DNA from: Curvularia sp. ZM96
Taxonomy: Eukaryota; Ascomycota; Dothideomycetes; Pleosporales; Pleosporaceae
NCBI GenBank assembly: GCA_022457065.1
Contig: JAJGBQ010000001.1
Location: forward strand, 2,666,001-2,730,000
Reading direction: 5' to 3'
Length of the DNA stretch: 64,000 bases
This document shows, in pieces, positions 10,616 to 21,380 of this stretch. Numbering within the stretch: the stretch's first letter is position 1; every line of letters starts with the position of its first letter. A program made the translations under genes and the position numbers. The notes under the pieces were generated by a model. That model made no database searches and was not told where the DNA came from. It saw only the letters and a program-made list of their open reading frames with translations.

Positions 10616-12144
10616 GTATAGGTACCAATTTATGGTGAAGGTATAGATAGAATAGAGAGTATGGTAGATAGTAGATCTAGAAGGAACTGGAGAATGGTAT
10701 TGAAGATATACCATTACTACTTTGCTAAGGGTTAGTGAGGCTTTCCAACCAGGATGATATGCCGGTTTATAGATTCAACACTAAGAGTGCCTTAGGTACG
10801 CTGTGGTAGGTGTCAGATTGTTGGATCCAATATAGAAGTCATCGAAATGCTTCACGAACTTATGCGCTAGTATTTCGATTGATGGAATCGCACACATGAT
10901 ATGGATTTGCAGGTCATCTCCACCACGTTTTAGTCCGTTTTTCGTTAACTTGCTCTGCACTTCGACCGCCTCTCTAAAGGTGCGACAGAATGAAACTATG
11001 ATTATAGCGTTTTTAAACTCTAAATACTCTCGTAGTCGCTTGATGGCCTTATATTCTAGAGCGAACCCGTCTTTGTAATCTAGGGAGTATTATTGGGAAG
11101 CTCCATGCTAGCTATTTATTGAGTTTTCCTCCTTCGACTCCTATTGAGCATTACGAATGAGATTTGTATCTTCGTTGGCTTTACATCTGAGAGTTGGATG
11201 ATGACTGGCTTCACATATGTTACAGCACATAGGCGAGCAGGGTCAAAACCTAGTTTATCTACGAACTACTGTGGCTTATCTTCGTAGTCCGCGGTTAGCT
11301 CTTCAATCACCCTCTTGGTAGCTTTGTCTTTTATCAAATCGGAATGCGCGAGCGCCACTTCGGATGGATGCGAATATGGTCGCTTACTGCGAACTTTATT
11401 CGCGCTAGACTGAACCGCCACCAACGGTTCGTTACTTACACTCGGGTCTGCTAAATTCAACGTCACCTCTGTACTCGTACGTGGAAGTTTGGGGAAGTTG
11501 ATGGTATTCGAGGTGATGTTGGCTATGCCATCGCAGACGTAACCCGTCTCACTTTCTGCATAGCACTGCCCAGAGTAATGATCTTGGGGGATTTGCAGAT
11601 GGTTCATGACCATTGCCGCGGGGCGAGTCAAGATCTGGTGGATCGGCAGCCACAATCCTATGGCACAGCACATTTCTATGTAGATCCAGTTCTGGACTTC
11701 ATGTTTACCCAGCTCCAGGGGCGATAAAGCAATGTCAATTCTTTAAAAATTTGATCCGCCATCCCCACTTTATGCGCATTCGAGCTGTTCTAGAGCTTAT
11801 CAGCTCCGCGTGGTAAAATTGGCGCAAACTATAAAGCGCCACTCGCGCAATCCAGCCAATCCAGAAAAGTAGCGAACAGGCATACCCACTTACCGATCGC
11901 GCACATGTAAGTCATGACCGGTATAGGGCTGAAACACCCTGGATAAAAATCATGAGCTAGTCCGCGTTCACGTGTGTTCCGAGTCGACAGAAATTCCTTC
12001 TCCACATAAGTAGTAGGCCTGATCCCCACGTGCAGAGTCATGTCAGCCCCTTTAGAAAAGGACGTGCGAAGAATATAGTCGTCAAGCTTGCGCGCTGGAT
12101 TTTAAGTTGGACCCCAGTTCTACCCCAAATTTCTAGCGATAACC
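10616..12144. other. AT-rich intergenic interval with one weak open frame
   Basis: About 1.5 kb. The part from 10.75 to 11.25 kb is visibly AT-rich and stop-rich in all frames. The only long frame is the minus-strand one at 11266-11673, listed separately. The right end is the promoter of the PTH11-like gene that starts at 12145. Confidence 0.45.
11266..11673 (-). CDS. Doubtful hypothetical protein (135 aa) or gene relic
   Basis: An ATG-started frame of 135 codons encodes a protein with no domain I recognise and no signal peptide or membrane helix that is clear. Its C-terminal part is charged (DKATKRVIEELTADYEDKPQ). The same frame resumes after the stop with sequence that also looks protein-like for about 20 codons, so it could be the remnant of a longer broken gene. 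It could equally be chance in a 1.5 kb gap. I list it because no other explanation for the interval is visible. Confidence 0.18.
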   Translation of the reverse strand: MCCAIGLWLPIHQILTRPAAMVMNHLQIPQDHYSGQCYAESETGYVCDGIANITSNTINFPKLPRTSTEVTLNLADPSVSNEPLVAVQSSANKVRSKRPYSHPSEVALAHSDLIKDKATKRVIEELTADYEDKPQ

Positions 12145-13369
12145 ATGGCACGCGATGACCGATCCGGAGAGTTCATTGGTGTGCTGGGCTTCTTCATTTG
12201 CATATGCACTTTGCTTGTGATGCTTCGATGTTACTGCAAGTTGGTAATTGTGAAGAACTTCGCGGCTGACGACTACTGTTCTGTTTTTACGCTGATTGCA
12301 TTCTTGGTCTATTGTACCTCAGCGCGGCTCGGCGTTGCGAACGGAACTGGAAAAAGACGATATCTCATTCCCGATGAAAACTACCCAGTTGGCATGAAGG
12401 TGTGTAGTCCCATATCTACAGTATAGCGTACGTTGGTATTAACTCGCAGCAGTGGTGGTGGACCTGCGAACCGACCTACGTTGTCACGAACATCTTTCTC
12501 AAAGCCAGCATCGGCATTTTCCTGCTGCGCATCGCCCAGGAGAGAACTCATCGCATCATTCTCTGGACTTCCCTGCTTAGCATTCAGATATACAGCGTGT
12601 ACTTCTTCTTCATCTTCACCTTCCAGTGCTGGCCGGTTTCCTTCTTCTGGAACCAATTTCGCGGTGATACTGAAGGCCATTGTATGCCCTCCAACATCGT
12701 CGTGAACTCGTTCTATGGCTACTCTGCGTTGTCATGTATCACCGATTGGACGTTCAGCATTGTTCCCATCTTCATCGTGCATAAGTTACAAATGAACAAG
12801 AGGAACAAGATCACTGTGGGCCTTGTACTCGCCTGCTGCGCCATGTAAGATTATTCTACCTTCCGATTACCCAAAGTATTGTACACTAATTCCGTACCAG
12901 TGGTTCCTCAGCTACTATCGTCCGCCTCCCTTTCATCAATGGCCTCAACGACATCCCTGACTTCCTCTACTCTACTATCGACGTTGCAATCTGGTCTACC
13001 TGCGAAACTGGCATTGGTCTCGCCACCTCCGCCGCCGCCACACTCCGCCCCTTGCTCCGTCAGTTCTTCCACGAAACGTCAACACACGATAGTGCCAGTC
13101 GCAAGCGCTCGCGCGCATGGACGTCTGGCCATCCATCACGAGCAGGATATCAGGAGCATTCGAGTCGACACGGCGATCATGATATCCAGCTCACGAATCA
13201 TAGTTCGAAAAATCATGATGTCCAAATTATGGGCGGAGGTGGATCGAGTCCAAGTGGAAGTACTATTGGGCTGAAGGACTGGGAACATGAGCACAAAGGT
13301 GGACTGATTAGTGAGGATGCGCTTAATAACAAGGGCATTATGAAGACAGTGAAGATTACGCAATTATAG
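12145..13369 (+). CDS. PTH11-like integral membrane protein (rhodopsin domain)
   Basis: Three exons (12145-12399, 12450-12844, 12901-13369) give 372 residues. Helices are clear, for example FIGVLGFFICICTLLVML, PTYVVTNIFLKASIGIFLLR, IYSVYFFFIFTFQCWPV and ITDWTFSIVPIFIVHKLQM. Family marks include FAADDYCSVF, QWWWTCE, SIGIFLLRI and ETGIGLATSAAATLRPLL. This is the layout of the large fungal family of rhodopsin-domain proteins to which the C-terminal part of PTH11 belongs; it has no CFEM domain. A cytoplasmic tail of about 100 residues is rich in His, Ser and Gly. The second acceptor is a GCAGCAG, so an alternative form lacking one Gln is possible. Role in sensing is family inference; the ligand is unknown. 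Confidence 0.85.
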
Positions 13370-14108
13370 AGTAGGATCGGATATACGCTCATGTATGGTA
13401 ATCGACGCCAAGCAGTGCTTTAACCAAGCAACTTCTGAATGCTCGTATCCTCGCCTCCGCGAACCTATCCACCACGTATGAAACCCTAACAGCATTCAGG
13501 GCTTATGTTGAATAGAGGCGTTCTTGCAAATGGCGAGACGGCTGCCTATCTTACTTTCGTTTGTAGATTATACAAGACTTTATAGAACATTGATGAGTGC
13601 GTAGCAAATTGCATTACCCCTTGCACACGATGAGAGTTTATCTGCTTACACGAGACCTTTTTCGAGAAGAGTCGGGAACCTGATTTAATCGTATGTTTAG
13701 TCAGTGCTGATAAAAAAACTAACGCACTAGCACAAGGTGCAACGCCATTTCCACATAACACCTTCATCTCACTTCTTGGAGCAGCACTTCGTTGGATAAA
13801 ACTACAAGAGCGCGTGTGGTCATTGGAACTTTATTGCAAAGCAACGCTCATGTGTTATTAGCAACATAAAGAGAAGACTTTGTTTTCTAATTTTACGAAA
13901 GAAAAAAAGCCTAGAGGTACCAGACAATTGATACGAAGATCATGCTTCTCACTTGGAAACCCTGCCAAACACTTTTCTTCATCTTACTTACATGGGAGAG
14001 AGTAGGCATAATGGTCAGGGACTAATCACCCCTCCTTCCTCCAAATGACATATCCGGATTGGCTTTGAGTGAGAACCCTCCAAACTCCAAAAGAGAAAGA
14101 AAATAGCT
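13370..14108. other. Convergent intergenic interval
   Basis: This holds the 3' ends of the PTH11-like gene and the CRT10-like gene. It is AT-rich with A-tracts near 13.9 kb. No gene is seen. Confidence 0.5.
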
Positions 14109-16241
14109 CTAAACAACCAACTCTCCGGGATCAGGCGACTGACTCTCCCTCGGCTTCGACAGCTCAAAGCTCAGAATGGTATGGTTCATATAGTACATCA
14201 AAAGGCGCCATCTTCTCGGCTGATACACACCTTGCTCTGGGTCGATGATTCCCGCTGTTTCTTGTGGACTATCAAACATGCCTTGGATCGGAGACACCGC
14301 CATGCCAATCATCCGTTCAGTCGGTACATCGGCAATCTCGTTCTCCTTTTCTGCATTAAATGGCAGCAGATACTCGAGTTTGAAGCCGTATCGCCGACGT
14401 GGATTGCCTTCATCCTTGGTCCAATAGAGTGAAAACACCGCCGCACGGCCAATCGGCGACCCGACAATGAAAACACCCAATTCAGGGATTTGCGAAAAGA
14501 AACAATGCCGATCTTGGGGTGCGAGTGATGGAACCCATTCACCAAGGTGCAGTGGGCGCTGCATTGACACGGTGTGCTTACTTGCTCTGAAGGGATGTTG
14601 TACAAGAAAGATATCTTCCTTTGTGAGAATGACGAATGGGTCTTCCAATTCCTTATCTCCAGGCTGCAGTGAGTTAGCTTTCAATGTCTAATGGTAGATA
14701 TTAGGATGTTGGCATACGTCACGACTAGCCCGTTCAATTGCACAATAAGGCCTCAGGGCCGATCCTGAAGTGTCCAGTGCTCTGCTGGTACGCCGCAGGT
14801 CATGTGCAAACTGTTGGGTATTGGATAGATTTTGGGATCCCTGAGGGACATTCTGGATTGCATCATCTATGTTAGCACTTGTTGTTCGTGGAACAAGATA
14901 CAAGATGACGCAGGTGTTGGTTGTCTTCAAAGAAAAGTCAGTGAGTGATCTCTCACCTGTTGAACAAAGGCTCCGTTCTCTTGGATAAAATCAAATGTTT
15001 GTCCCTCTTGTGTTTGTTCCTCCAACAATTCGACTTCATCATCGTCGACGTCGCTCAGTTCGTTCTCGCTTTCACTAAACACAAAGTTCGACATGGGCGG
15101 GTTGTGTGTTTCAGCCGTGAAGCGCTTCTTTTGAGCGGTGGCATCCAGAAAGCAGTCTGGTACATCCTCGAGTTCTAGAGCCTCTTCTTCTGCGGACGGC
15201 AAATAGTGTGCTGACCTTGGATCCAATGGTATTGTACCCCAGGCTCCATGAAGCACGTTTGAAGCAGAGGGACAAGCGCATGTAAACCCATTTATCCCAT
15301 ACCATGGTGTAATGGAGATGTCCTTAGCACTCTTACACCATCCGAATTGGTACGTGACCGCCTTCTGCTTTGCATAGAGATCCCACAGTATGGTCTGGCC
15401 GTCGATGCAACTACTCAAAAGCCAGCGGCCGGAAGAGTGATAAAACGACAGTGATGGTAGGTTGTTGGTCGTGTAAAGTTGGAACATGTTTTCGTTTTGT
15501 CTACAGAGAGGAAAATGCAGAGTAGACTTTGACGACCCATGGGCGTTGTTCTTCGATATGTCTGCTTCTTCAGTGTGCTCTGCGAGTGCATACGCGATGA
15601 TGGTAATTTTGTGTGTGTTTGCACTAATTGCAATAATGCGAGCTTCGCGATGTACGGCTAGGCCCCATGCGCTTGCACCAACGTTGCGATGGAGGAAGAC
15701 GTGGGCATCATCCTCATTAGCAGGTTCATTTCGGTTGTTTCGTCGTTGAAGTGCCCGATGGATCGTCGCCGTGCGGTAACCGATAACATCGCCATCATCG
15801 CAAGCGATAAGAAGGATTTCTTCGTTACCAAGGTACTCAACAAGAATGCGATTGATAGAGTGAGGCTCCAGAGGATCGATACCGAACCCACGGACACCAG
15901 TGTCAGGCGGATGCAAGGTCAGGACAGGGTCAGCAGTTAACGTTTGGCTTGGAAACTCCGGCTCATAAACATGTATGACAGTTCTAGAAGCAAGGAAATA
16001 TAAGTTGTATCGCCGCGAGAGTGCAGTCAAGTCGCAACGCCATGCAGACAACCTCGGGGCCAGGACGCGATGGGTAAACTGATTCAAGTCAGCATAGTTG
16101 TCTTTCGTTAAGCCTAGAGATTCCTGTTTTGTTGCTTTGGCAGGTGACAGCTGCTGCATCCACATGGCAAGCAAAGTTCAAACTTACCCGATGATCTGCA
16201 TACTGTCTGCCAGTCGGGACGCAAGCGACGTGTTTCTTCAT
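14109..16241 (-). CDS. CRT10-family WD-repeat-like protein
   Basis: CRT10 of yeast is a regulator of ribonucleotide reductase transcription; filamentous fungi have a longer relative. Four exons (16241-16188, 16078-14957, 14852-14718, 14663-14109) give 621 residues. Beta-propeller-like blades are visible: RYNLYFLASRTVIHVYEP, EEILLIACDDGDVIGYR, GLAVHREARIIAISANTHKI, SGRWLLSSCIDGQTILWDLYAK and ELGVFIVGSPIGRAAVFSLYW. An acidic stretch (SESENELSDVDDDEVELLEE) lies mid-protein. The third exon was placed by frame: acceptor CCAG at 14855-14853 with branch CTAAC continues as NVPQGSQ, whereas the nearer AG sites break the frame. The first exon (MKKHVACVPTGRQYADHR) is less sure. Assignment rests on general resemblance, so the regulatory role is inference. 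Confidence 0.75.
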
Positions 16242-16668
16242 GGTATATACTGCATGCTGACTCGGACTGGCGATTCCAGGGTGAAGTGAGTGTCGCTAGG
16301 CTGGTGTTGAACAAGCTGGGTGGATTGCTTCTGTGACGTGAGCTAGTGGTGAGCGCCGCTTCCTGATTGGGCCGTCATGGGATGGTACGCCAAAGTTACT
16401 TCCCCGCAGGCGTAGTGCAGAATGCGCAATCAACCCGACTGGTGTTTTTAGTAGCCGACTGCACGGCATCTAGTGTAGTCACATAAGGCACGTTAACAGT
16501 ATGTATTCGCGAAAACGCAGAGTACTCTCCGTTTCGGACATTAATTTCTACAGTATAGAGTAATGATGGTGCTCTACCGTGATATCAAGGTTCAGGGTTA
16601 TCTTCGGGACATTTGCTTAGATCGTAGATTAAACATGACACCCCACAGATGAACTGTCCGAACGCCGT
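16242..16668. other. Intergenic gap between tandem minus-strand genes
   Basis: This is the promoter region of the CRT10-like gene and the 3' flank of the YHM2 carrier gene. No gene is seen. Confidence 0.5.
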
Positions 16669-17910
16669 CTAATGCTTCGCAGTAACCTTGTCGCCAGTAA
16701 GCTTCTCAACAGCCTCCTTGGCACTGCAAGTCTGTTAGTATATAGGGCGCAGTATGGATAGGGAATAGGACGTACACATCACCCAAAGCAACCATGCAAA
16801 CCGTCTGCCAAACGCCAAGACCGATTCTAGGAGTAACACCGCGGTAGAGACCCTTGATGCCGTTGTTCGAGTAGATGTACTTGAAGGCCGTGGCAACATT
16901 CAGGTTCTTGGGGCGGTTGGGGTCGACAGTCTTGGACTGGAGCTCGACGCGGATGACCTCAATGGGCTGGTTCCACGCGCTCAAGCCACCACCCAAGGCC
17001 GAAGCAGTGATCTTCTCAATCACACTCAGCTTCTCGCCGTGCTCCTTGTTGGTAACCTTTCGGATACCAGTCTCGGCGACACGGGACAGACCGAAGCGAG
17101 AACCCCAGTTGGTCACCTGGCGCACGGCGACAGCGTTCACACCGCGGTTGATACCGCGGAGACCTTCGGTGCGCCAAATTTGCATAAAGGTCTCGAGAGT
17201 ACCTGGGGGCTTGGCTCCAGTGGCAGCGACCTTGTGCTTTGTAATCTCGACCGTCTTCATGCAAGTGCAGAAGCCCATGGTAGCATAGGCTTGCGCAAGA
17301 CCTCCCGTCATTCCACCAGAGATACCGGCGACGAAATCAGGAGCGCCGAACGACTTGGCGTAGAATTCGGCTTCCGAGGCGACGAAGAGGAGGACGGCTC
17401 CTTTGGTGGAGGCTTCGATCCAGGCCCATGGAATGAGACCCTGGTAGACTGGAAATCATGTTTGTCAGATGGCAGCCGGAGCATTGGGGCTTGTAGAGCA
17501 CTTACAGCCAAGAACACCTCCACGGGCCCAAATGCGGCCTATGGCTCCCGCGAAGCCCTCAGACCTGTTGGCAGCCATGGTAGTCTTGACGACCTCCAAC
17601 GGCTATCCTCAATTGTCAGCGTGATTCGGTTTCGAGGTGCGGCTGTAGAGGCTGCATACCTGTCCCAGAGATGTTACTCTGATGTGCCGTTAGCATATGT
17701 TTGGTGAAACGTATCAAGGAGGGCTGTGTACTCACTCGAACAGGTTGAGACCAGCACCGACTGTCGGGCACGGTTAGCGTGTGTTTTGGATGGCTTGTTG
17801 TCTATACTGGACGACTCACGCAGCAAATTGCTAAACTTGACCGGCTTCTTCTCGAGCTTTGGCGCCGTGTTGCCCATGACAGGGACGCCGGTTACGGGTG
17901 TGGAACTCAT
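16669..17910 (-). CDS. yhm2: Mitochondrial citrate/2-oxoglutarate carrier, YHM2 type
   Basis: Inner-membrane carrier that exchanges citrate for 2-oxoglutarate. In yeast YHM2 was also described as a mitochondrial DNA-binding protein. Six exons (17910-17820, 17760-17736, 17678-17660, 17602-17506, 17448-16776, 16723-16669) give 319 residues, the usual carrier length. Characteristic stretches are KKPVKFSNLL, GAGLNLFEVTSLGQPLEVVK, YQGLIPWAWIEASTKGAVLLF, TMGFCTCMKTVEITKHK, VRQVTNWGSRFG, GGLSAWNQPIEVIRVELQSK and LYRGVTPRIGLGVWQT, ending in VTAKH. The first PxxxxK signature is replaced by LGQPLEVVKTT and the others also deviate, as is typical of YHM2. Exons of 25 and 19 bases near the 5' end are supported by exact frame. 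The next gene upstream on the same strand is citrate synthase, whose product this carrier exports. Confidence 0.93.
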
Positions 17911-18749
17911 TCTCTGGGGATCTCTTGTCGAAGATACGGGGCCTGACCAAGGCAAAAGGGTGCTCCGTCGCAAATAAGAGTAGTGTCAAGTATGTGGAAA
18001 AGGAGAGGAGGGCGCAGCATGGAAAAAGACTATATGGAGTTGCAAGGTGGTCTGTGTTGCTGTTGACCGCCGACCGGCGCTATAACGGGAGTCGTTCCTG
18101 AGGCTGTCGGGTCCTTGGCGCACTCCCGCCCGTACTCGTACTCTAGCTGACCCTTGCGCCGCTGGCGTCCCGAGAATGCCCTAAGTACACACTAGGGCTT
18201 GCTTTTGCGTGCGGTCCACACACAATTGCCGTGTTTTTTGGCGAGGATATATTTAAAGAAAAGAAAGAACAAAATTTGAGGGGAAGAGTCGTCGACAACG
18301 TTCCCATCTGGCCATGAAGCAACATGTCTTCTTTATCGGATATCGGATTCCGCTGGTGTCCCCAGTCAGCCCAACAATCCGCGTCGGTTCCCCATCGCTC
18401 AACGAAACTCCACGCACGCGGGCGCACCCCTGTGTTCCGGTTAGTTTTCTTGTTAGGTTGCTTTTTGCTTTCCTCTTATTGGACCGACCACATGCATTCG
18501 GTGCATTTGGCTACGGCCGCGGTCTGTTCACCGTCACTTTCAACATGCTCGTAGTGAAATGGTAACCAGTCCGCGGTAAAGACATGTCCATCCAGGCTGG
18601 GATCAAACACAAGAGCGTGGTGCAATGGCGCTGTAGCGCCTTCATTTCCTATCTTTACATTTCATAATTTACAAGGGACTAGGTATCTCTGAATCTCAAG
18701 TAAACTCCTCCACATTCTCCAAAGGGTAAGACACGCAATCACAGCGCGC
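17911..18749. other. Intergenic gap between citrate synthase and the YHM2 carrier
   Basis: This is the promoter region of the carrier gene and the 3' flank of citrate synthase, both on the minus strand. No gene is seen; short open frames here are overlapping noise. Confidence 0.5.
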
Positions 18750-19098
18750 TTACAACTTAGCGCCAACAAGCTTGGCGTAGGCCTCGGTGCTGAAAGACTT
18801 GGGCCTCTCAATGGGGGCACCGACGGCACGGTCAATGATGAGCTGAGGAAGCACACCAAGCGCACGGGAAACACCAAAGAGAACAGTGTAGTAGTTCTGC
18901 TCAGTGAGGCCGTAGTACTGGAGGAGGACACCAGAGTGGGCATCGACGTTGGGGTAGGGGTTCTTGGTCTTGCCGTGCTCAGTGAGGACACCGGGGGCGA
19001 TCTTGTAGACCTGGCTGACGAGCTTGAACATGGGGTCGTCGGGCAGGTGCTTCTGGGCGAACTCGCGCTGCGAGACGTAGCGGGGGTCCGTCTTGCGG

Positions 19099-19133
<35 letters not shown>

Positions 19134-20325
19134 GGCCTTGAGAGTAGACCAGAGGTAGTCCTTGATGGCTTGGTCACTGAGGTCGTTGCCAATGGCCTTC
19201 TTCATCTTCTGGAGCCAGACGAGGACCTCCTGGTTAGCCAGTCCGTGGAGAGGACCGGCAAGACCGTTCAGACCAGCAGCCAGGGACAGGTAGGGCGAGC
19301 TGAGGGCGGATCCAACCAAGTGGGTGGTGTGGGCGCTGACGTTGCCACCCTCGTGGTCAGTGTGGATGGTGAGGTACAGGCGCATCAGCTCAACAAAGTC
19401 CTTGTTCTCGGAGAAACCGAGCTGGTGGGCCAGGTTGAACGAGTAGTCCTTGTCCTTCTGGATGGGAGCGACCTTGCCGTCCTTGTAGACGTTGCGGTAG
19501 ATCTTTGCGGCGAGGGTGGGGAGCTTGGCAATGAGGTCCATGGCGTCCTCGAACGTGTGCTCCCAGTACTGCGACTTGTGCATGCCCTTGGCGTAGGCCT
19601 TTGCGAAGTTGGACTCGTGCTCGAGAGCGGTAACGGCGAGGGAGAACTGAGCCATGGGGTGGAGGTCGCTGGGGCAGCGGTCAATGAGCTCCTCGACGAA
19701 CTTGGGCACGTCGGAGCGGGCAGCCCACTCGGCAGAGAGGTCGCGGACCTGCTGCTCAGAGGGGACCTCACCGGTCAGCAGAAGCCAGAAGAGACCTTCT
19801 GGGAGAGGCTCCTGGCCACCGGGGGCCTTGGGGAGGAGCTCCTGGCATTCGGGGATCTGTTGCGTGTTAGCGCTGGGTTTGTGTGCGCCGCGATGAAAAT
19901 ACCATGACGTACAGTCTTGCCGCGGAAACGGATACCCTCCTCAGAGTCGAGGACGGAACCCTCCCAGACGAGCGACTTGATGCCACGGGCACCGCCGTAG
20001 ACCTGGTCGAGGGTGACCTCGCCGATGACCTTGTTGCCGTGCTCCCTGGGTTATGATGTCAGCCTCGAAGTGGTGCAGATACGGCAATGGGGCCCAACAT
20101 ACTTGCGGAGCTTCTTGATCTTCTCGATCTCGCCAGGCAGCTTGTTGGCGAAGGTCTCCTTCAGCGACTGCATTTGGTTCTGTCAGCGGATGCAATGGCT
20201 CGAGGACGGTCTGCAGTGGGTCGTACCGCAGTCTTGCTGGAGTAGCAGCGGAGGCCATTGAAGGCCGTGGTCCGCAGGGGAGTGGCGGCGCGGAGGGCGC
20301 TCGACAGTCGTAGAGCAGAGGCCAT
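18750..20325 (-). CDS. cit1: Mitochondrial citrate synthase
   Basis: First enzyme of the TCA cycle: it condenses acetyl-CoA and oxaloacetate to citrate in the matrix. The coding sequence has four exons; the first (20325 to about 20227) encodes an Arg/Ser-rich targeting sequence (MASALRLSSALRAATPLRTT...RCYSS). The second and third carry SLKETFANKLPGEIEKIKKL and VTLDQVYGGARGIKSLVWE. The long last exon holds the active-site regions: HPMAQFSLAVTALEHES, HTDHEGGNVSAHTTHLVGSA, LAGPLHGLANQEVLVWL with the catalytic His, and GQVVPGYGHAVLRKTDPRY. The protein is about 470 residues and ends AYAKLVGAKL, matching mitochondrial fungal citrate synthases. It lacks a peroxisomal C-terminal tripeptide. The opposite strand is open for 323 codons, a shadow of strong codon bias. 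Confidence 0.97.
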
Positions 20326-21380
20326 TGTGATGAAGTGTGAAGGGATGATAAGAGGGCGGATGGGTGGGAAGGAGGTTAAAAGGTTGCGTCGGAACGAGGC
20401 AAGAAAATACTGGTGGAGCTCAGCACGGTCTTCGTCATGCCCGCACCCCCCATGCAGCAGCCACAGAGGGCGGGCATGGTTCGGAGGTCCCTCATTTTCC
20501 GGCGTTCAACAATTACTTCATGCCAGGCACACGCAGCGACGCCCCAATGGCCTGTGGCATCGGTGCCGGCGGTGAGCGTCCCATGCGAGCCGTTGGCCTT
20601 TTCGGCCGTCTGAGCAATGCCATGGCTGGTACAAATTCCACGAGGGCCGAGGTGTGTACTGTAGTACCTACTACACATTGCTAGCTTGGAACAAGCAAGG
20701 CCGCCGGCAGAGCCATCCAAGCCATCCATAGTTGGGGCCGCCGACGTGGCCGGGGCTGGAGACTGCGTGCAGTCGAGTCGCACCGAGAATCATCTTTTTT
20801 TTTCACAAACTGTTCCAAGACCCGAGGCATGCTGTCATGCTGCTTGCATCATCCGGCTTGCATCCCTGGACGCAGGGCTCCTCGATACGTGCATGTACTA
20901 GGGCCGAGGTCGCGTCACGTGCTGCGCTAGCGCCGCCTTGTCAAACCTGCCGATGCATGTTACACGTCCGTCCCGTCTTACCTGCAACTGCGCCCAGGAC
21001 GTAGAACACCACCACCAACACCACTTGCGGCCTATATCCCCTGCTTCACTTGATTCCCTGGCTCGCCGCGACTCTTGCGCTCCGTGGTGAAATCGCTTGC
21101 GCTGTCGCTTCTCGCCGCGCGCTCGCGTCCTAGCTTGTCGTGCCCATCAGCTCTCTTCGCTCCTCCGTCAAGAGACAGCTCAGCGCTCCTTTCGTCTACA
21201 GTCTGCCTGCTACCTCCCTAGATCCTTTCACTTTCGTCACCGTCTTGTGGGTTCCACTAAAGTCTGCTGCGTGTTTGCCATCACGGTTCCCTCACCACAC
21301 GCTTGACCCCCGTGGCGCACTGCCAAGGGCTCTCTTTTCCTTTCGCTTCAAGTCTCTGATCTGGCACATTGAACGTAGTC
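20326..21380. other. Divergent promoter region
   Basis: About 1.05 kb between citrate synthase (minus) and the Nrd1/Seb1-like gene (plus). The right half is C/T-rich on the plus strand close to the ATG at 21381, as in leaders of highly expressed fungal genes. No gene is seen. Confidence 0.55.

Noticed and set aside
18936..19907. 323-codon open frame on the plus strand
   Set aside because: It is the antisense of citrate synthase. Strong third-position bias of that gene keeps the opposite frame open; the translation (runs of V, L, G, E) looks like a shadow.
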